A stretch of DNA of 64,000 nucleotides from an uncultured Bacteroides sp. (GCA_944321465.1 CALULL010000012.1:28318-92317); one strand, 5' to 3'; shown: positions 16,767 through 26,824, counted from the first letter of the stretch. The notes: generated from the letters alone by a model not told the origin. Translations and numbers: made by a program.

Positions 16767-19190
16767 TCATCCGCCGAAGTACACCCTGAACTTGCCGTAG
16801 AAGGCGCGTCCGGCCTTCTGCAGGCTGAAGTTGTCGTATAGCTTGGCATCCGTCAGGTTGCGGCACTCGAAGGAGAAGTTGTAGCGTCCGTTCTGCATGG
16901 TGTAGCCCAGGGTGAGGTTGTGGGACAGCTGCTCGGGGACGACGCTCTTGGTGGAGGCATCGCCGAAGGCTTCCCAGTAGAGGGGGAAGTCGTGCTGGTA
17001 GAAGCCGTCGTAGGTGAGTGTCAGCACGTTGCCTTCGCGGATGCAGTCGTGCCAGATGAAGTTGGCATCGAACGAGGCGTACATGTAGGGCTGGTTGGGC
17101 ATGCGCTGTCCGTAGGTGAGGCTTTGCTGCTGCGTGCCGCCTGCCAGGTAGCGTTCGTCGTCGCGTATGTTGGTGTTGTTGAACGTGCCTCCCAGGTTGA
17201 ACCATCGGCTGTAGCTGTAGCGTGCCGAGAGGTTGAAGCCCTTGGTCTTCACCCGTCCGTGGTTCTCGTAGTAGCCGAAGCTCATGCCGCCCACGCGGTC
17301 GAGTCCCCGGCGGATGTAGTCCTTGGTGTCGCGGTAGATGAGGCTACCTTCCACGTAGATGCCGTGCAGCCCTACTTGCCGGTTGTAGCTGAGGTTGAGG
17401 TTGAGGTTGTGGCTGTTCTCGGGGCGCAGGTCGGCGCGTCCGGCTTCCAGGTCTTCGTCGCCGAAAAGTTCGTCGGTGGTGGGCAGGCGGTAGGCTTTCT
17501 CGTAGGAAAGCTTGGCTTGCAGGCCGTCAAGGATGAAGTAGGTGCCTGCTGCGCCATAGCCCCACGCGCTGACGCGCTGTGTCTGGCTGATGTAGTCGCC
17601 TATGCCGTCGGCGCTCTGTGAGACGGGACCCCGGTTGTACTGGTTGTAGTATTTGCCAAAGGCCGACAGGTTCCACCGCTCGGAAGGCATCAGGCGGTAG
17701 GACAGGCCGGTGATGTTCTTGCGCGTCACTTTGGGGATGCTGAAGTCCGACAGCTTGGAGCTGCCTTCGACGTAGGAGCGGCTGGTGCGCTTGAAGGTGC
17801 TCACGACGTGGCTCAGGGTAAAGGCGTGTGCCCGTCCCAGTCGGTAGTTGGCCGTCAGGGTGCCGTTCCAGTTGGTGTTGCGCGACTCGCTGTTCTGGTA
17901 CGACTGTTCGCCGGGCGTTCCCGTGTACTTGCTCTGTCCCAGCCAGTTGTATTTATAGGTGGCGGTGTCGATGTTCTGTGTGAGGTTGTGGTTGTAGTTG
18001 GCTGTTGCCACTACGTCGAGCCCCCGCACGAGAAGGTTGCGTTTGCTGTACTCCAGCGAGGGGACGAAGGAGTGGCCCTTGCGGTGCTTTTGCCCGAAGA
18101 CGATGTACTGGTACACGCCTGTCTGTATCTCTTTGTAATAGTTGTTATAGTTGAAGCCCAGCATGAGGCGGTCGGCCCAGAGCTTGTCGACTACGCCCAA
18201 CTTGCCAATGACGGCCTCGTTGTGGAACTGGTCGTTGAAGCGTCTGACGTGGTGGACCTTCCTCGTGTCGGTGCTTTCGCTGCCGTCGGGGGCAAACTCG
18301 GTGACGTAGTTGTCTATGTAGTAGTCGTTGTCCGAGAAATTCTGGAAGGCGTTCAGCTCGTAGGTGAAGCCGTTTTTCAGCGTCTGCCCGAAGTTGAGGT
18401 AGGACTTGTGGGTATTGAATGAGCCGTAGCTGTAGGAGGCATCCAGGTGCCAGCGGCGACGTTGCTTGCCGGTGACGATGTTGACCACTCCGCCCAGCGC
18501 GTCGGTGCCGAAGCCCACGGGCACTACGCCCTTGTACACCTCGATGCGTTCGGCAAAGTTGACGGGCAGGTTGTTCAGGTCGAGGGCTTGTCCGGCTCCC
18601 TCTTGGGGCACGCCGTCGATGAACACTTTGACGTGTTTGCCGCTGAAGCCGTCGAGCATGAGCTGCATGTCCGATCCCACGCCGCCGCTCTCGCGCAGCT
18701 TCATGCCCGGTGCCTTGGCCAGGACATCGCTCAGGTTCTTGGCCGTGTTCTGCATCTCGGTGGCATCGACGGCCACGGCATTGTAGGCCGAACGCTTCAC
18801 GCGCGATACGCCGTTGGAGGTCACGGTCACCTCGTCAAGTTGGTGGGTGAAAGGTTTGAGGCGTATGTTCAGTCTCAGTCGCCGGTCGGATTCAAGGCGT
18901 ACACAGCGTTCCACGCTCTCGTAGCCGATGGCCGAGACCACCAGTGTGTAGTCGCCTGCCGGTGCTTTGATGTGGTAGAGGCCCTCGTCGTCGGTGATGC
19001 TGCCCAAGGCGGTACCCTTGAGCTGCACGGTGGCGTAGTCCACCACGCCTCCCTCGGCCGAGACGACACGCCCCGACAGCAAGGCGTGGCGTCCCCCGTG
19101 GTGGCGGTGCTGGGCGTGCAGGGGCAGGCACAGCAGCGTCAGCAAGGCCAGCAGGGCGAGAAGGGTTGTCTTTCCTATATGTTCCATCAT
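16767..19190 (-). CDS. xusA: TonB-dependent outer-membrane receptor, XusA-like
   Basis: About 807 residues from the ATG at 19190 (a second ATG follows at once). A signal peptide is followed by a CarboxypepD_reg-like beta-sandwich ([21 protein letters not shown]), the plug domain ([10 protein letters not shown], then [12 protein letters not shown] and [12 protein letters not shown]) and a barrel with many aromatic-rich strands, ending in the aromatic KFRVYFGG. Such receptors import iron chelates, heme or other ligands using TonB. Synteny with DUF4374 and PepSY genes suggests xenosiderophore or heme uptake. The -7 box TACCTTTG at 19250-19257 precedes it. Confidence 0.88.
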   Translation of the reverse strand: MMEHIGKTTLLALLALLTLLCLPLHAQHRHHGGRHALLSGRVVSAEGGVVDYATVQLKGTALGSITDDEGLYHIKAPAGDYTLVVSAIGYESVERCVRLESDRRLRLNIRLKPFTHQLDEVTVTSNGVSRVKRSAYNAVAVDATEMQNTAKNLSDVLAKAPGMKLRESGGVGSDMQLMLDGFSGKHVKVFIDGVPQEGAGQALDLNNLPVNFAERIEVYKGVVPVGFGTDALGGVVNIVTGKQRRRWHLDASYSYGSFNTHKSYLNFGQTLKNGFTYELNAFQNFSDNDYYIDNYVTEFAPDGSESTDTRKVHHVRRFNDQFHNEAVIGKLGVVDKLWADRLMLGFNYNNYYKEIQTGVYQYIVFGQKHRKGHSFVPSLEYSKRNLLVRGLDVVATANYNHNLTQNIDTATYKYNWLGQSKYTGTPGEQSYQNSESRNTNWNGTLTANYRLGRAHAFTLSHVVSTFKRTSRSYVEGSSKLSDFSIPKVTRKNITGLSYRLMPSERWNLSAFGKYYNQYNRGPVSQSADGIGDYISQTQRVSAWGYGAAGTYFILDGLQAKLSYEKAYRLPTTDELFGDEDLEAGRADLRPENSHNLNLNLSYNRQVGLHGIYVEGSLIYRDTKDYIRRGLDRVGGMSFGYYENHGRVKTKGFNLSARYSYSRWFNLGGTFNNTNIRDDERYLAGGTQQQSLTYGQRMPNQPYMYASFDANFIWHDCIREGNVLTLTYDGFYQHDFPLYWEAFGDASTKSVVPEQLSHNLTLGYTMQNGRYNFSFECRNLTDAKLYDNFSLQKAGRAFYGKFRVYFGG

Positions 19191-19249
19191 GTGTGTATAA
19201 ACGTAGGTTAGTGAAACTTTTGGCTTAGGTTTGCTTTCAAAATGCGGGG

Positions 19250-19257
19250 CAAAGGTA
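19250..19257 (-). promoter_or_regulatory. -7 promoter element of the xus operon
   Basis: TACCTTTG on the minus strand, 59 bp before the xusA ATG. Confidence 0.5.
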
Positions 19258-19339
19258 AGGGACTGCCCGTTCTCCTGCAATCGCCATTTGAGGGTAAAAG
19301 CGACAACGGAGGACTGCTCTCGGCAATTTGTCAATCACA

Positions 19340-19355
19340 ACAAGTGGGTACTTGT
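19340..19355. promoter_or_regulatory. Short inverted repeat upstream of the xus promoter
   Basis: ACAAGT-GGGT-ACTTGT, 6-bp perfect arms, about 85 bp upstream of the -7 box. It could be a regulator site. It is not a 9-1-9 Fur box and nothing ties it to a known factor. The rest of 19258-19515 shows no gene. Confidence 0.25.
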
Positions 19356-19515
19356 CATTTCTTTGTCAAGCCCGGCGGCGGGCGCGGACGGAGGGGACGG
19401 AGTTCGCCGCCGGGCGGTTGCCAGAATGGGTGATGCGAAATCATGGCCGTCCAGAGAGACCTCTGCAAAGTTCCGAACGCCCTGTTGTATATCAATACCC
19501 TACAAAAGTGTGCTT

Positions 19516-19654
19516 TTTAACCCAAATCGGTCATTAGAGTCCAAAGCGATTTCGTTTTGCCGCCGTGCTGATTGGCAGGACGAAGGGGCTTGGAAAGCCA
19601 GAGAAAGATTGTCAAGCACACGGCAATGCGGTCTAATGACCGATTGGGGTTAAA
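19516..19654. repeat. MITE-like element copy 1 (139 bp)
   Basis: It is bounded by AATCGGTCATTAGA (19525-19538) and its inverted copy TCTAATGACCGATT (19632-19645). The similarity extends outward to TTTAACCC, giving about 23-bp terminal repeats with one difference. Inside it shares GTCCAAAGCGA and GGGCTTGGAAAGCC with the copies at 38531 and 44427. It keeps only the left arm of the long internal hairpin seen at 38531. It lies between the xus promoter region and the 3' end of the next minus-strand gene. Confidence 0.85.
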
Positions 19655-19751
19655 GGCTGGGGTGGCTTGTTTTCCTGCTTCTCATTGGTAAGGGACAGGG
19701 TACGAGGTACGGAAATGCAAGTGCATGTTCTTGCCCCTAATCCCTGGTGAC

Positions 19752-20795
19752 TCAATAACTCTTCAAGAGGTCTGTGTAGATGGGCAGGTGGTCGCTGAAG
19801 CCGCCTTGGTAGTATTTTCCCTTGTAGGTGCGTAGAGGGACGGGGTCGGAGTAGGGGCCGCTTTTGGCCAGAAGGAACGGGGCGGAAAAGATGCGGGCTT
19901 GGGCTTCGGAGGTGTGCCAGCCTGCGTCGGGGCGCAGCAGGTTGCCCGATACGATGATGTGGTCCAGCGACTGCCATTCGCCCTGGTATTTGTAGGTACC
20001 CTGCTTCCGGCTGAGGGCTTGCCGCCCCAGCAGGTCGTAGAGACTGTGCGGATGCGGGTCTCCTCCCTCGGTTGGCGGCAGTCCGACTCTGAGCAACTTC
20101 AGGGAGGGGCTTTTCAGCTCGCAGTTCATGTCCCCCATGATGAGCAGTCGTGGCGTTTGTCTGAGGCGTGCCAGTGAGTCGGCGGTATGCTTCAGGACCT
20201 GTGCCACTTTCTTGCGGTAGCGTCCGTTGCTGGTCGTGTTTCCGGCTTTCGAGGGCAAGTGGCACACCAGTATATCGATTGTGTCGGCTCGTGGCAACAG
20301 GCCGCAGACGTGTAGGATGTCGCGTGTGGGGTGCTCGCGACTGCGGGGCGGCGCGATGCGTATGCTCTGGTGGTGCAGGGGCTTGAAGAGGGCGGGCTGG
20401 TAGAGCAGGGCCACGTCGATGCCTCTGCGGTCGGGCGAGTTGGTCATGAGGTAGCGGTAGCCCAGGGTGCGTAGCGGAGAACGCTGTGTGAGGTCGAGCA
20501 TCACGCTGTCGTTTTCCACCTCGCACAGGGCGATGAGGGCCGGTGGTATGCCCTCGCCTACGGCGATGATGACGCGGGCGATGTTGTCCAGTTTGCGGTG
20601 GTAGCGTCGTACACTCCATTGCAGGTCGCCTCCGGGCAGGTAGTCGGTGTCGTCCTTCAGCGAGTCGTGGCGGAGGTCGAAAAGGTTTTCTACGTTGTAG
20701 GTCATGATGCGCATACACATGGGCTCCTGCGCCAGCAAGTCCAGTGTGGGCGTGGCAGACAGTAGCAGCAGGAGCAAGAGGGTGAGGGGGCGCAT
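19752..20795 (-). CDS. Endonuclease/exonuclease/phosphatase-family secreted protein
   Basis: 347 residues from the ATG at 20795, which begins a Leu-rich signal peptide (MRPLTLLLLLLLSA). The EEP catalytic motifs are in order: TYNVENLF, LCEVEN, GDMNCELKS and C-terminal SDHLPIY. These residues bind the divalent metal and attack a phosphodiester or phosphomonoester. The signal peptide places it in the periplasm or outside the cell, so extracellular DNA or a phospholipid head group is possible. The beta-helix gene ends 25 bp upstream, suggesting one transcript. Confidence 0.82.
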   Translation of the reverse strand: MRPLTLLLLLLLSATPTLDLLAQEPMCMRIMTYNVENLFDLRHDSLKDDTDYLPGGDLQWSVRRYHRKLDNIARVIIAVGEGIPPALIALCEVENDSVMLDLTQRSPLRTLGYRYLMTNSPDRRGIDVALLYQPALFKPLHHQSIRIAPPRSREHPTRDILHVCGLLPRADTIDILVCHLPSKAGNTTSNGRYRKKVAQVLKHTADSLARLRQTPRLLIMGDMNCELKSPSLKLLRVGLPPTEGGDPHPHSLYDLLGRQALSRKQGTYKYQGEWQSLDHIIVSGNLLRPDAGWHTSEAQARIFSAPFLLAKSGPYSDPVPLRTYKGKYYQGGFSDHLPIYTDLLKSY

Positions 20796-20820
20796 GTGGG
20801 TTGAAGCTTGGGATTTGAGG

Positions 20821-22251
20821 CTATTCCTGTTGTTGCCCGTCGTCCTGCGGCTGGGCTTCGTAGCAACCGGCATCGGGAGCCGCATCGGTAAGGCGTGGAT
20901 TGCCGTCCCGGTCGAGGGGGTAGGCTTGCGCGTCGGCGGGGTTCCCCCAGTCTATGACTTGTGATTCGGCGGTGGGTCGGAAGTTGTACTCCTGTGTGCG
21001 GTCGTCCATCAGCACAAAGTTGCTCTCGTCCTCCCAGCGCACGTTGACTATTTGGTCGTTCGACTCTTCTATCGAGTGTATGACGCTGTGGGAGAAGTAA
21101 TAGTTAAAGGCGACGGCCTGGTCTTCGCTGACTTCGCCCATCAGCTCGTCGCTGCCTGCGCCGGTTATAAGGCAGTTCAGGAAGCGGGCCTGCTGCAAGG
21201 GGCAGACTGCTCCGTTGCTTTGGTTGGCAAAGCGCAGGGCGACGCCTTCGCGCACGTTCCAGCTGAAGAAGTTGGCCAATGTGCAGTGGGTGAAGGTGTA
21301 GTCTCCGCCTCTCAGGGCTACGCAGTCGCCTCCCGCATTGCTTATTTCTGAGTTGGCAATGCTGGCCTTGCAGTTGGTCAGTTCAAGGGCGTGTCCTGCG
21401 GTCTGGTGGATGATGGAGTTTTCCATGTATAGCTTGTCGCGGTCTGTAGTGGAAGAGTCGCATCGTATGCCGAAGTTTCCTCCGTGTACATCGGCATAGG
21501 CCAGTCGGTTGTCAAAACTTTCGGGATAGATGCGTATGCCTCCCCATTGGCCGGGCAGGCGGTCGTAGGGCAGGTAGGGGAATAGGCGGTCGGTGCGGTC
21601 TCCGCGAAAGACGACGGGGGATTGCAAGGTTCCTTCGACCGACAGAGAACCGTGTATGTGGAGCACGGCTTGGTCGTGGAAGTAGAGGCGTGTCCCGGCT
21701 CCGAGCGTGAGGCGTGCCCCGGCGGCTACGGTCAGACTGTCGTAGACTAAGACCGGGCGGTCGGGTTGCATGAGCGTGTCGTGTGCGACGACGTGTCCCC
21801 GTAGCGACAAGGCATCTTGTGCATAGGCCAGTAGCTTCAGGTCTTGCGTGTTGCCGTTGAGCAGGAATACGATGGAGTCCCGGATAGCTGTTGGCACGGG
21901 TGTGCCTTGTGTGGGTAGAGTGGCTTCGACAAAGAGGTACATGCTATCGTGTCGGGCAATGCGTATGTTGTCAAACTGCCGTCCCGACATGCCGTCCACG
22001 TTAATCCTAAATCCGGTGTTCTCGCCGTCGGCCAAGGTTATGGAAGAGATGAGCAGGGCTTCGTCGTTGGGGTTGTACACCATGATTTGCTGGGTAGAGG
22101 TGGGTATTCCGGTAAGAACCGTATCCATAAATAAGGTGTCTTGGGAAAAACTCAGACGCAGGGATGTGTCTGCGGAGAAGTCGTCGAAGTCGGTGCATGC
22201 GGAGGTTGCCATGCACAGTGCTATCAGGTAGGGCAAGAATTTTTTCGTCAT
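20821..22251 (-). CDS. Right-handed beta-helix lipoprotein
   Basis: 476 residues. A signal peptide has a lipobox before Cys19 (ATSAC). An N-terminal beta-sandwich-like part (about 25-130) is followed by a region rich in short beta-strand turns (LTLGAGTRLYF, LSVEGTLQSPVVFRG, then repeats with NCKASIANSEI) typical of parallel beta-helices. No catalytic motif is visible. The Gln-rich end (DDGQQQE) is disordered. It is probably a surface lipoprotein binding polysaccharide or protein. It is the first gene of a two-gene unit with the nuclease-fold protein. Confidence 0.7.
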   Translation of the reverse strand: MTKKFLPYLIALCMATSACTDFDDFSADTSLRLSFSQDTLFMDTVLTGIPTSTQQIMVYNPNDEALLISSITLADGENTGFRINVDGMSGRQFDNIRIARHDSMYLFVEATLPTQGTPVPTAIRDSIVFLLNGNTQDLKLLAYAQDALSLRGHVVAHDTLMQPDRPVLVYDSLTVAAGARLTLGAGTRLYFHDQAVLHIHGSLSVEGTLQSPVVFRGDRTDRLFPYLPYDRLPGQWGGIRIYPESFDNRLAYADVHGGNFGIRCDSSTTDRDKLYMENSIIHQTAGHALELTNCKASIANSEISNAGGDCVALRGGDYTFTHCTLANFFSWNVREGVALRFANQSNGAVCPLQQARFLNCLITGAGSDELMGEVSEDQAVAFNYYFSHSVIHSIEESNDQIVNVRWEDESNFVLMDDRTQEYNFRPTAESQVIDWGNPADAQAYPLDRDGNPRLTDAAPDAGCYEAQPQDDGQQQE

Positions 22252-22288
22252 TGGTGTGTGCCGGTTTCGGACGGTTGCATATAAAATT

Positions 22289-22320
22289 AGAGCAGGGACA
22301 CGAATGCGTGCCCCTGCTCT
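22289..22320 (-). terminator. Intrinsic-type terminator after pepD
   Basis: AGAGCAGGG-A-CACG (22289-22302) pairs with CGTG-C-CCCTGCTCT (22307-22320) across a 4-nt loop, with one mismatch. On the minus strand it is followed by TAATTTTAT. It lies 22 bp after the pepD stop. Confidence 0.7.
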
Positions 22321-22342
22321 GTTTAACGGTGCGAGGTCGGTT

Positions 22343-23806
22343 TTATTGCTCGCTGGACGGTATATGTTTGAGAATGTCCAGCAAGTGTTTCCAGAACTTG
22401 GCGACGGTAGGAATGTTCATCCGTTCGTCGGGCGAGTGTACTCCTTGCAAGGTAGGTCCGAAGGAAATCATGTCCAATTCCGGGTACTTGCTCAGGAAGA
22501 GTCCGCATTCTAGACCGGCATGTATGGCTTTTACCTTAGGTTCGGTACCAAACAGGCGTTTGTATGACTCGGTGGCTATGTGCAGTATCTCGGAGTGGGT
22601 GTTGGGCTTCCATCCGGGGTATCCTTCGGTGTGTTCCACGGTGGCACCTCCCAGCAGGAAAGCGGCTTCGACCATGTTGGCAATGTTGCGTTTGGCCGAT
22701 TCTATGGAACTGCGTTGGCTGGTGAGAATGCGTATCGTGTTGTCTTGTCCCATCTTGACCGAAGCCAGGTTGGTCGATGTCTCCACCAGGCCTGGGATGT
22801 CTTGGCTCATGGCAAACACCCCGTGGGGGACGGCGTAGAGCGAGAGAAGCAGGTTGCGTGCCGTAGTTTTGTCGATGGCTTTGGGACGTGCGTTCTCGGT
22901 TTCCATTTCTATCTTGACATCGGGATCGGTGATGGCCAGTTCGTCTGCCACTTCGGAGGAGAACACATTTAGGGAAGCCCGCAAGTCGTGTTTGTGTTCT
23001 TCGGGTATGGCTATTACGGCATGGGCTTCGCGGGCTATGGCGTTGTGCAGGTTGCCTCCGTCGATTTCGCAGAGGTACAGGTCGTATTGGCGCGACACGT
23101 CGAACAGGAAGCGGTTCAATATTTTGTTGGCATTTCCTCTGCCCAGGTGTATGTCTCCTCCCGAGTGTCCTCCGCGCAATCCTTTGACCTGTATTTTGCA
23201 GAAGAAGTAGTTGGCGGGAACGTCAGTTTCTTGGTAGTGGAATACGGCCAGTGTATTCACGCCGCCGGCACAGCCAATAAACAGTTCTCCCTCATCTTCC
23301 GAGTCGAGGTTCAGCAGGATGGTTCCTTCCATGAAGCCCTTTTTCAGTGCTGAAGCTCCTGTAAGCCCTGTCTCTTCGTCCACGGTAAACAGGCATTCTA
23401 TGGGGCCATGCTCTATGGTGTCGTCTGTCAGGACTGCCAGTTCGGTGGCCACTCCTATGCCATTGTCGGCCCCCAGGGTTGTGCCTTTGGCTTTCATCCA
23501 TTCGCCGTCTATTTCTGTTTCGATGGGGTCGTTCAGGAAGTCGTGTTTCACGTCGTTGTTCTTCTCGCACACCATGTCTACGTGTGACTGCAAAATCACG
23601 GTCTTGCGGTTTTCCATGCCGGGGGTAGCCTTTTTCTTTATAAGAACGTTTCCGGCTTCGTCGACTTGGGTCTCCAACTGATGCTTTTGTCCGAAGTCTT
23701 TCAGATAAGCTACGATTTTCTCTTCTCTTTTCGAGGGACGGGGCACTTTGCATATTTCTTCAAAATAGCGGAAAACGCCCTCCGGTTTCAGGTTCTCTTT
23801 TTCCAT
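22343..23806 (-). CDS. pepD: Aminoacyl-histidine dipeptidase (cytosolic non-specific dipeptidase)
   Basis: 487 residues, the standard length for M20C PepD. Metal-site motifs are present: SHVDMV, LGADNGIG and DEETGLTGA, with the C-terminal HAGLECG segment. It hydrolyses dipeptides such as carnosine-type substrates with a dinuclear zinc centre in the cytosol. It is a single gene ending in a clear hairpin at 22289-22320. Confidence 0.93.
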   Translation of the reverse strand: MEKENLKPEGVFRYFEEICKVPRPSKREEKIVAYLKDFGQKHQLETQVDEAGNVLIKKKATPGMENRKTVILQSHVDMVCEKNNDVKHDFLNDPIETEIDGEWMKAKGTTLGADNGIGVATELAVLTDDTIEHGPIECLFTVDEETGLTGASALKKGFMEGTILLNLDSEDEGELFIGCAGGVNTLAVFHYQETDVPANYFFCKIQVKGLRGGHSGGDIHLGRGNANKILNRFLFDVSRQYDLYLCEIDGGNLHNAIAREAHAVIAIPEEHKHDLRASLNVFSSEVADELAITDPDVKIEMETENARPKAIDKTTARNLLLSLYAVPHGVFAMSQDIPGLVETSTNLASVKMGQDNTIRILTSQRSSIESAKRNIANMVEAAFLLGGATVEHTEGYPGWKPNTHSEILHIATESYKRLFGTEPKVKAIHAGLECGLFLSKYPELDMISFGPTLQGVHSPDERMNIPTVAKFWKHLLDILKHIPSSEQ

Positions 23807-23965
23807 AATAGTAGTTTACGGGTTCTTAGTTTTTTAATAACAGATGTCTTTATTCTTTATTCTTAATGCTTACAGCCTGTGCTAAATATGGTTAATTTGA
23901 TAGTTCTCGTTGCCTCGTTTCCCTTTTTTAGGGTAAAAGATAACGGCATACTCCTGTCAAACCTC

Positions 23966-23973
23966 TATATTTG
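23966..23973 (+). promoter_or_regulatory. -7 promoter element for the small membrane protein/ompH pair
   Basis: TATATTTG, 20 bp before the ATG at 23994. Confidence 0.55.
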
Positions 23974-23993
23974 CACCCACAAAATTAGTTGAA

Positions 23994-24215
23994 ATGCTTG
24001 ATACCTTTTTAATAACTCTGTTAATTGTTGCTATAAGTGCCGTTTTGTTGGGGCTGAAGGTGCTTCTTGTTAAGAACGGGACTTTCCCCAATGGACATGT
24101 AGGAGGCAACAAGGCGTTGCGCGAACGCGGAATAGGTTGCGCGCAGTCTCAGGACAGGGAAGCATTTGAAAAGCCTAAATTTTCCATTGACGAGTGGACA
24201 GAAGACAAGAACTAA
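23994..24215 (+). CDS. Small single-pass membrane protein
   Basis: 73 residues: one N-terminal membrane helix (about 3-25, LITLLIVAISAVLLGLKVLL), then a hydrophilic tail with FPNGHVGGNKALRERGIGCA, which contains one Cys and looks conserved-motif-like. I do not recognise a function. It is transcribed with the OmpH-like gene, whose ATG lies 49 bp downstream. Confidence 0.7.
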   Translation: MLDTFLITLLIVAISAVLLGLKVLLVKNGTFPNGHVGGNKALRERGIGCAQSQDREAFEKPKFSIDEWTEDKN

Positions 24216-24264
24216 TTCATTGAACGAAAACCAATTTATTAATAATAAAGCAAAGAGCAATATT

Positions 24265-24861
24265 ATGAAGAGACTGTACTACGTGATGAACGGCATGGCC
24301 GCTCTCACTCTTATCCTGTTGTTTTCGCAGTGTGCGGGCAAAAGCAACCAAGAAGCAACCACATCGGCTCAGCCCGCAACCTTGTCTGGCATGAAAATAG
24401 CCTATGTGGAGATCGACACCCTTTTGTCGAAATATAATTTCTTCAAGGATTTGAGCGAAGAGATGGTGAAGAAGAGTGAAGATATGCGCCTTACCTTGAA
24501 CAAGAAGGCCAATGAGTTAGAGAAGGAAAAACGCGATTTCCAAACGAAATATGAGAATAACGCATTTCTTTCGCAAGAGCGGGCACAGCAGGAATACAAT
24601 CGCATCCTGAAACTGGAACAGGACCTTCAGGAACAGAGTAACCAATTACAGTCCGAATTGATGAGTGAGAACGAAAAGAACAATCTGCAGTTGCGGGATT
24701 CTATCAATGCTTTTCTGAAGGAATACAACAAGGGAAAGAAGTACGACTTAATTCTCAGCAACACGGGTTTTGACAACCTTCTGTATGCCGATAGCGCGTA
24801 TAATATCACCCAGGAAATCCTTGAAGGGTTGAATGCCCGTTATGTTTCGCCCAAGAAGTAA
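24265..24861 (+). CDS. OmpH/Skp-family periplasmic chaperone, lipoprotein
   Basis: 198 residues from the ATG at 24265; the longer open frame overlaps the preceding gene and lacks a signal peptide at its start. The signal sequence ends at a lipobox before Cys23 (LLFSQC). The Skp core begins with IAYVEIDTLLSKYNFFKDL, followed by a long Lys/Glu/Gln-rich coiled coil (about 70-150) and the C-terminal YDLILSNTGFDNLLYAD strand. Skp-family trimers hold unfolded outer-membrane proteins. The lipid anchor is a variant of the usual soluble form. A strong terminator follows. Confidence 0.85.
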   Translation: MKRLYYVMNGMAALTLILLFSQCAGKSNQEATTSAQPATLSGMKIAYVEIDTLLSKYNFFKDLSEEMVKKSEDMRLTLNKKANELEKEKRDFQTKYENNAFLSQERAQQEYNRILKLEQDLQEQSNQLQSELMSENEKNNLQLRDSINAFLKEYNKGKKYDLILSNTGFDNLLYADSAYNITQEILEGLNARYVSPKK

Positions 24862-24921
24862 AAGTAGAATATAGCAGGCTTCTTCCTGTCAAGAACCGAC
24901 GGGCATAGAATGTCCCGCAGG

Positions 24922-24969
24922 AAATCTGTAGGCTTTAGACCATAGAAAGGCTAAAGCCTACAGATTTTT
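24922..24969 (+). terminator. Strong intrinsic terminator after the OmpH-like gene
   Basis: AAATCTGTAGGCTTTAG (24922-24938) pairs perfectly over 17 bp with 24951-24967 around a 12-nt loop, and the stem runs into TTTTTG. The rest of the 24862-25239 gap shows only the glnA promoter. Confidence 0.85.
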
Positions 24970-25201
24970 GTATTATCCCGTCTTTTCCGCCCGGCTTCCG
25001 TCCGTGAAAGCGGTTTCTTTTTTGCCCGGCAGCTGCTTGGGGCTAAATCAAATGGCTTTTTCGTTGCGGCCAGATGTCGTCTTCGTGCCGAAAGGCAGCG
25101 GAAACGCCCCCGGTGTTGAATGCTTTACTGCAAAAAGTCAGGATAATTGTTAATATAGGATAAAAAGGCGGAGGATATTGACATTTTGCCAACAAAATAC
25201 C

Positions 25202-25209
25202 TACATTTG
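25202..25209 (+). promoter_or_regulatory. -7 promoter element of glnA
   Basis: TACATTTG, 30 bp before the ATG at 25240. Confidence 0.5.
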
Positions 25210-25239
25210 ACGCAGTTATAAGCATGATTTACTAATATA

Positions 25240-26757
25240 ATGACTAATATCATGGACAAAAGCATTGAACTGACCAACAACCAGGTCATAGCCTATTTGA
25301 AGAAACCGGCTTCGCAACTGACGAAAAGCGACATCATACGCTACGTCACGGAAAACAACGTCCGCATGATTAATTTCATGTATCCTGCCGAAGATGGGCG
25401 CATCAAGACGCTGAACTTCGTTGTCAACAACTTGGCCTATCTGGAAACCATCCTGTCCTGCGGCGAGCGGGTGGACGGTTCGAGCCTTTTCCCCTCTTAC
25501 GTGGAGGCTGGCAACAGCGACTTGTACGTATTGCCCCGTTTCAGCACAGCCTTTATCGACCCATTTTCCGAGCAGCCTACGCTTTGCATGTTGTGCTCCT
25601 TCTTCGACAAAGAAGGCAATCCGTTTAGCGGCTCTCCCGAGTGTACGCTCCATCGTGCCGCCCTTGCCTTTACCGAGGCTACGGGCATGACGTTCGAGGC
25701 TATGGGCGAGCTGGAGTATTACGTGATTGCCCCCGATGACGGAATGTTCCCGGCCAACGACCAGCGCGGTTACCACGAATCGGGACCGTATGCCAAATAC
25801 AACGAATTCCGCAAGCTCTGCATGGAGTACATCGCTCAGACCGGCGGGCAGATTAAATACGGGCACAGCGAGGTAGGAAACTTCAAGTTGGACGGAATGG
25901 TCTATGAGCAGAACGAAATAGAGTTCTTGCCCAACCCGGTAGAGTCGGCAGCCGACCAGTTGACGTTGGCCAAGTGGGTTATCCGCAATCTGGCCTATCG
26001 TGAGAACCTGAACATCACGTTTGCTCCCAAGATTACCGTGGGCAAGGCTGGCTCGGGACTGCACATCCACATGCGTCTGATGAAAAACGGGCGTAACTGC
26101 ATGACGGAAAACGGTCGCCTGTCCGATGTCGCCCGTCGTGCCATTGGCGGCATGATGGTGCTGGCTCCTTCCATCACGGCTTTCGGAAACCGTAACCCGA
26201 CTTCTTATTTCCGCCTGGTGCCCCATCAGGAAGCTCCCACGAACGTATGCTGGGGCGACCGGAACCGTTCAGTTCTGGTACGTGTGCCGCTGGGGTGGAC
26301 CTCGGGACGCGACATGTGCCGCGAGGCCAATCCGTTGGAAGGACCCTCTCAGGTGGATACTACCGAGAAACAGACCGTGGAGATGCGTTCGCCGGATGGT
26401 TCTGCCGACCTCTATTTCCTCATGGCCGGTCTTTGCGTGGCCTGCCGTTACGGATTGGAGCAGGAAAGTTCTGCCGAGATTGCCAACAACACCTACGTGG
26501 ACGGCGACATCCACAGCGAGCAAAACCGGCAGTTGCTGGAGCGGCTCGAACAGTTGCCTACGTGCTGCGTGGAGTCGGCCGACTGGCTGGAGAAGCAGCG
26601 CGAAGCCTTCGAGGCTAAAAACGTGTTCAGCCCCCGTACGATAGACGGCATTATCCGCACGCTGCGCGGTATGGATGACAAGGGACTGCTGGAGCGTTTG
26701 CAAGGCAACAAGGCCGAACTGCAAAAACTGGTAGAACGCTATTTCCATTGTGGCTGA
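25240..26757 (+). CDS. glnA: Glutamine synthetase family protein
   Basis: 505 residues (an alternative ATG lies at 25252). The catalytic domain has the family motifs: GELEYYVI (metal-binding Glu), YEQNEIEF, GSGLHIHMRL (ATP/metal His) and NRNPTSYFRLVP with the Arg-rich substrate loop. It makes glutamine from glutamate, ammonia and ATP in the cytosol. It is a dodecameric GS-I-like form by length, not the ~730-residue type III form. I did not see the NLYDLP adenylylation loop. It is a single gene between two hairpins. A related gamma-glutamyl ligase activity cannot be excluded. Confidence 0.85.
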   Translation: MTNIMDKSIELTNNQVIAYLKKPASQLTKSDIIRYVTENNVRMINFMYPAEDGRIKTLNFVVNNLAYLETILSCGERVDGSSLFPSYVEAGNSDLYVLPRFSTAFIDPFSEQPTLCMLCSFFDKEGNPFSGSPECTLHRAALAFTEATGMTFEAMGELEYYVIAPDDGMFPANDQRGYHESGPYAKYNEFRKLCMEYIAQTGGQIKYGHSEVGNFKLDGMVYEQNEIEFLPNPVESAADQLTLAKWVIRNLAYRENLNITFAPKITVGKAGSGLHIHMRLMKNGRNCMTENGRLSDVARRAIGGMMVLAPSITAFGNRNPTSYFRLVPHQEAPTNVCWGDRNRSVLVRVPLGWTSGRDMCREANPLEGPSQVDTTEKQTVEMRSPDGSADLYFLMAGLCVACRYGLEQESSAEIANNTYVDGDIHSEQNRQLLERLEQLPTCCVESADWLEKQREAFEAKNVFSPRTIDGIIRTLRGMDDKGLLERLQGNKAELQKLVERYFHCG

Positions 26758-26824
26758 TGATGGAGTAGGGACGGGGGTAAGCATTCCCCGTGTTGCATAG
26801 AATATCTCTTGTTCTATAAAGGGG

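Noticed and set aside
16508-16849. Extended N-terminus of the DUF4374 lipoprotein
   Set aside because: It crosses the 22-bp array and the end of xusA; the signal peptide starts at 16507.
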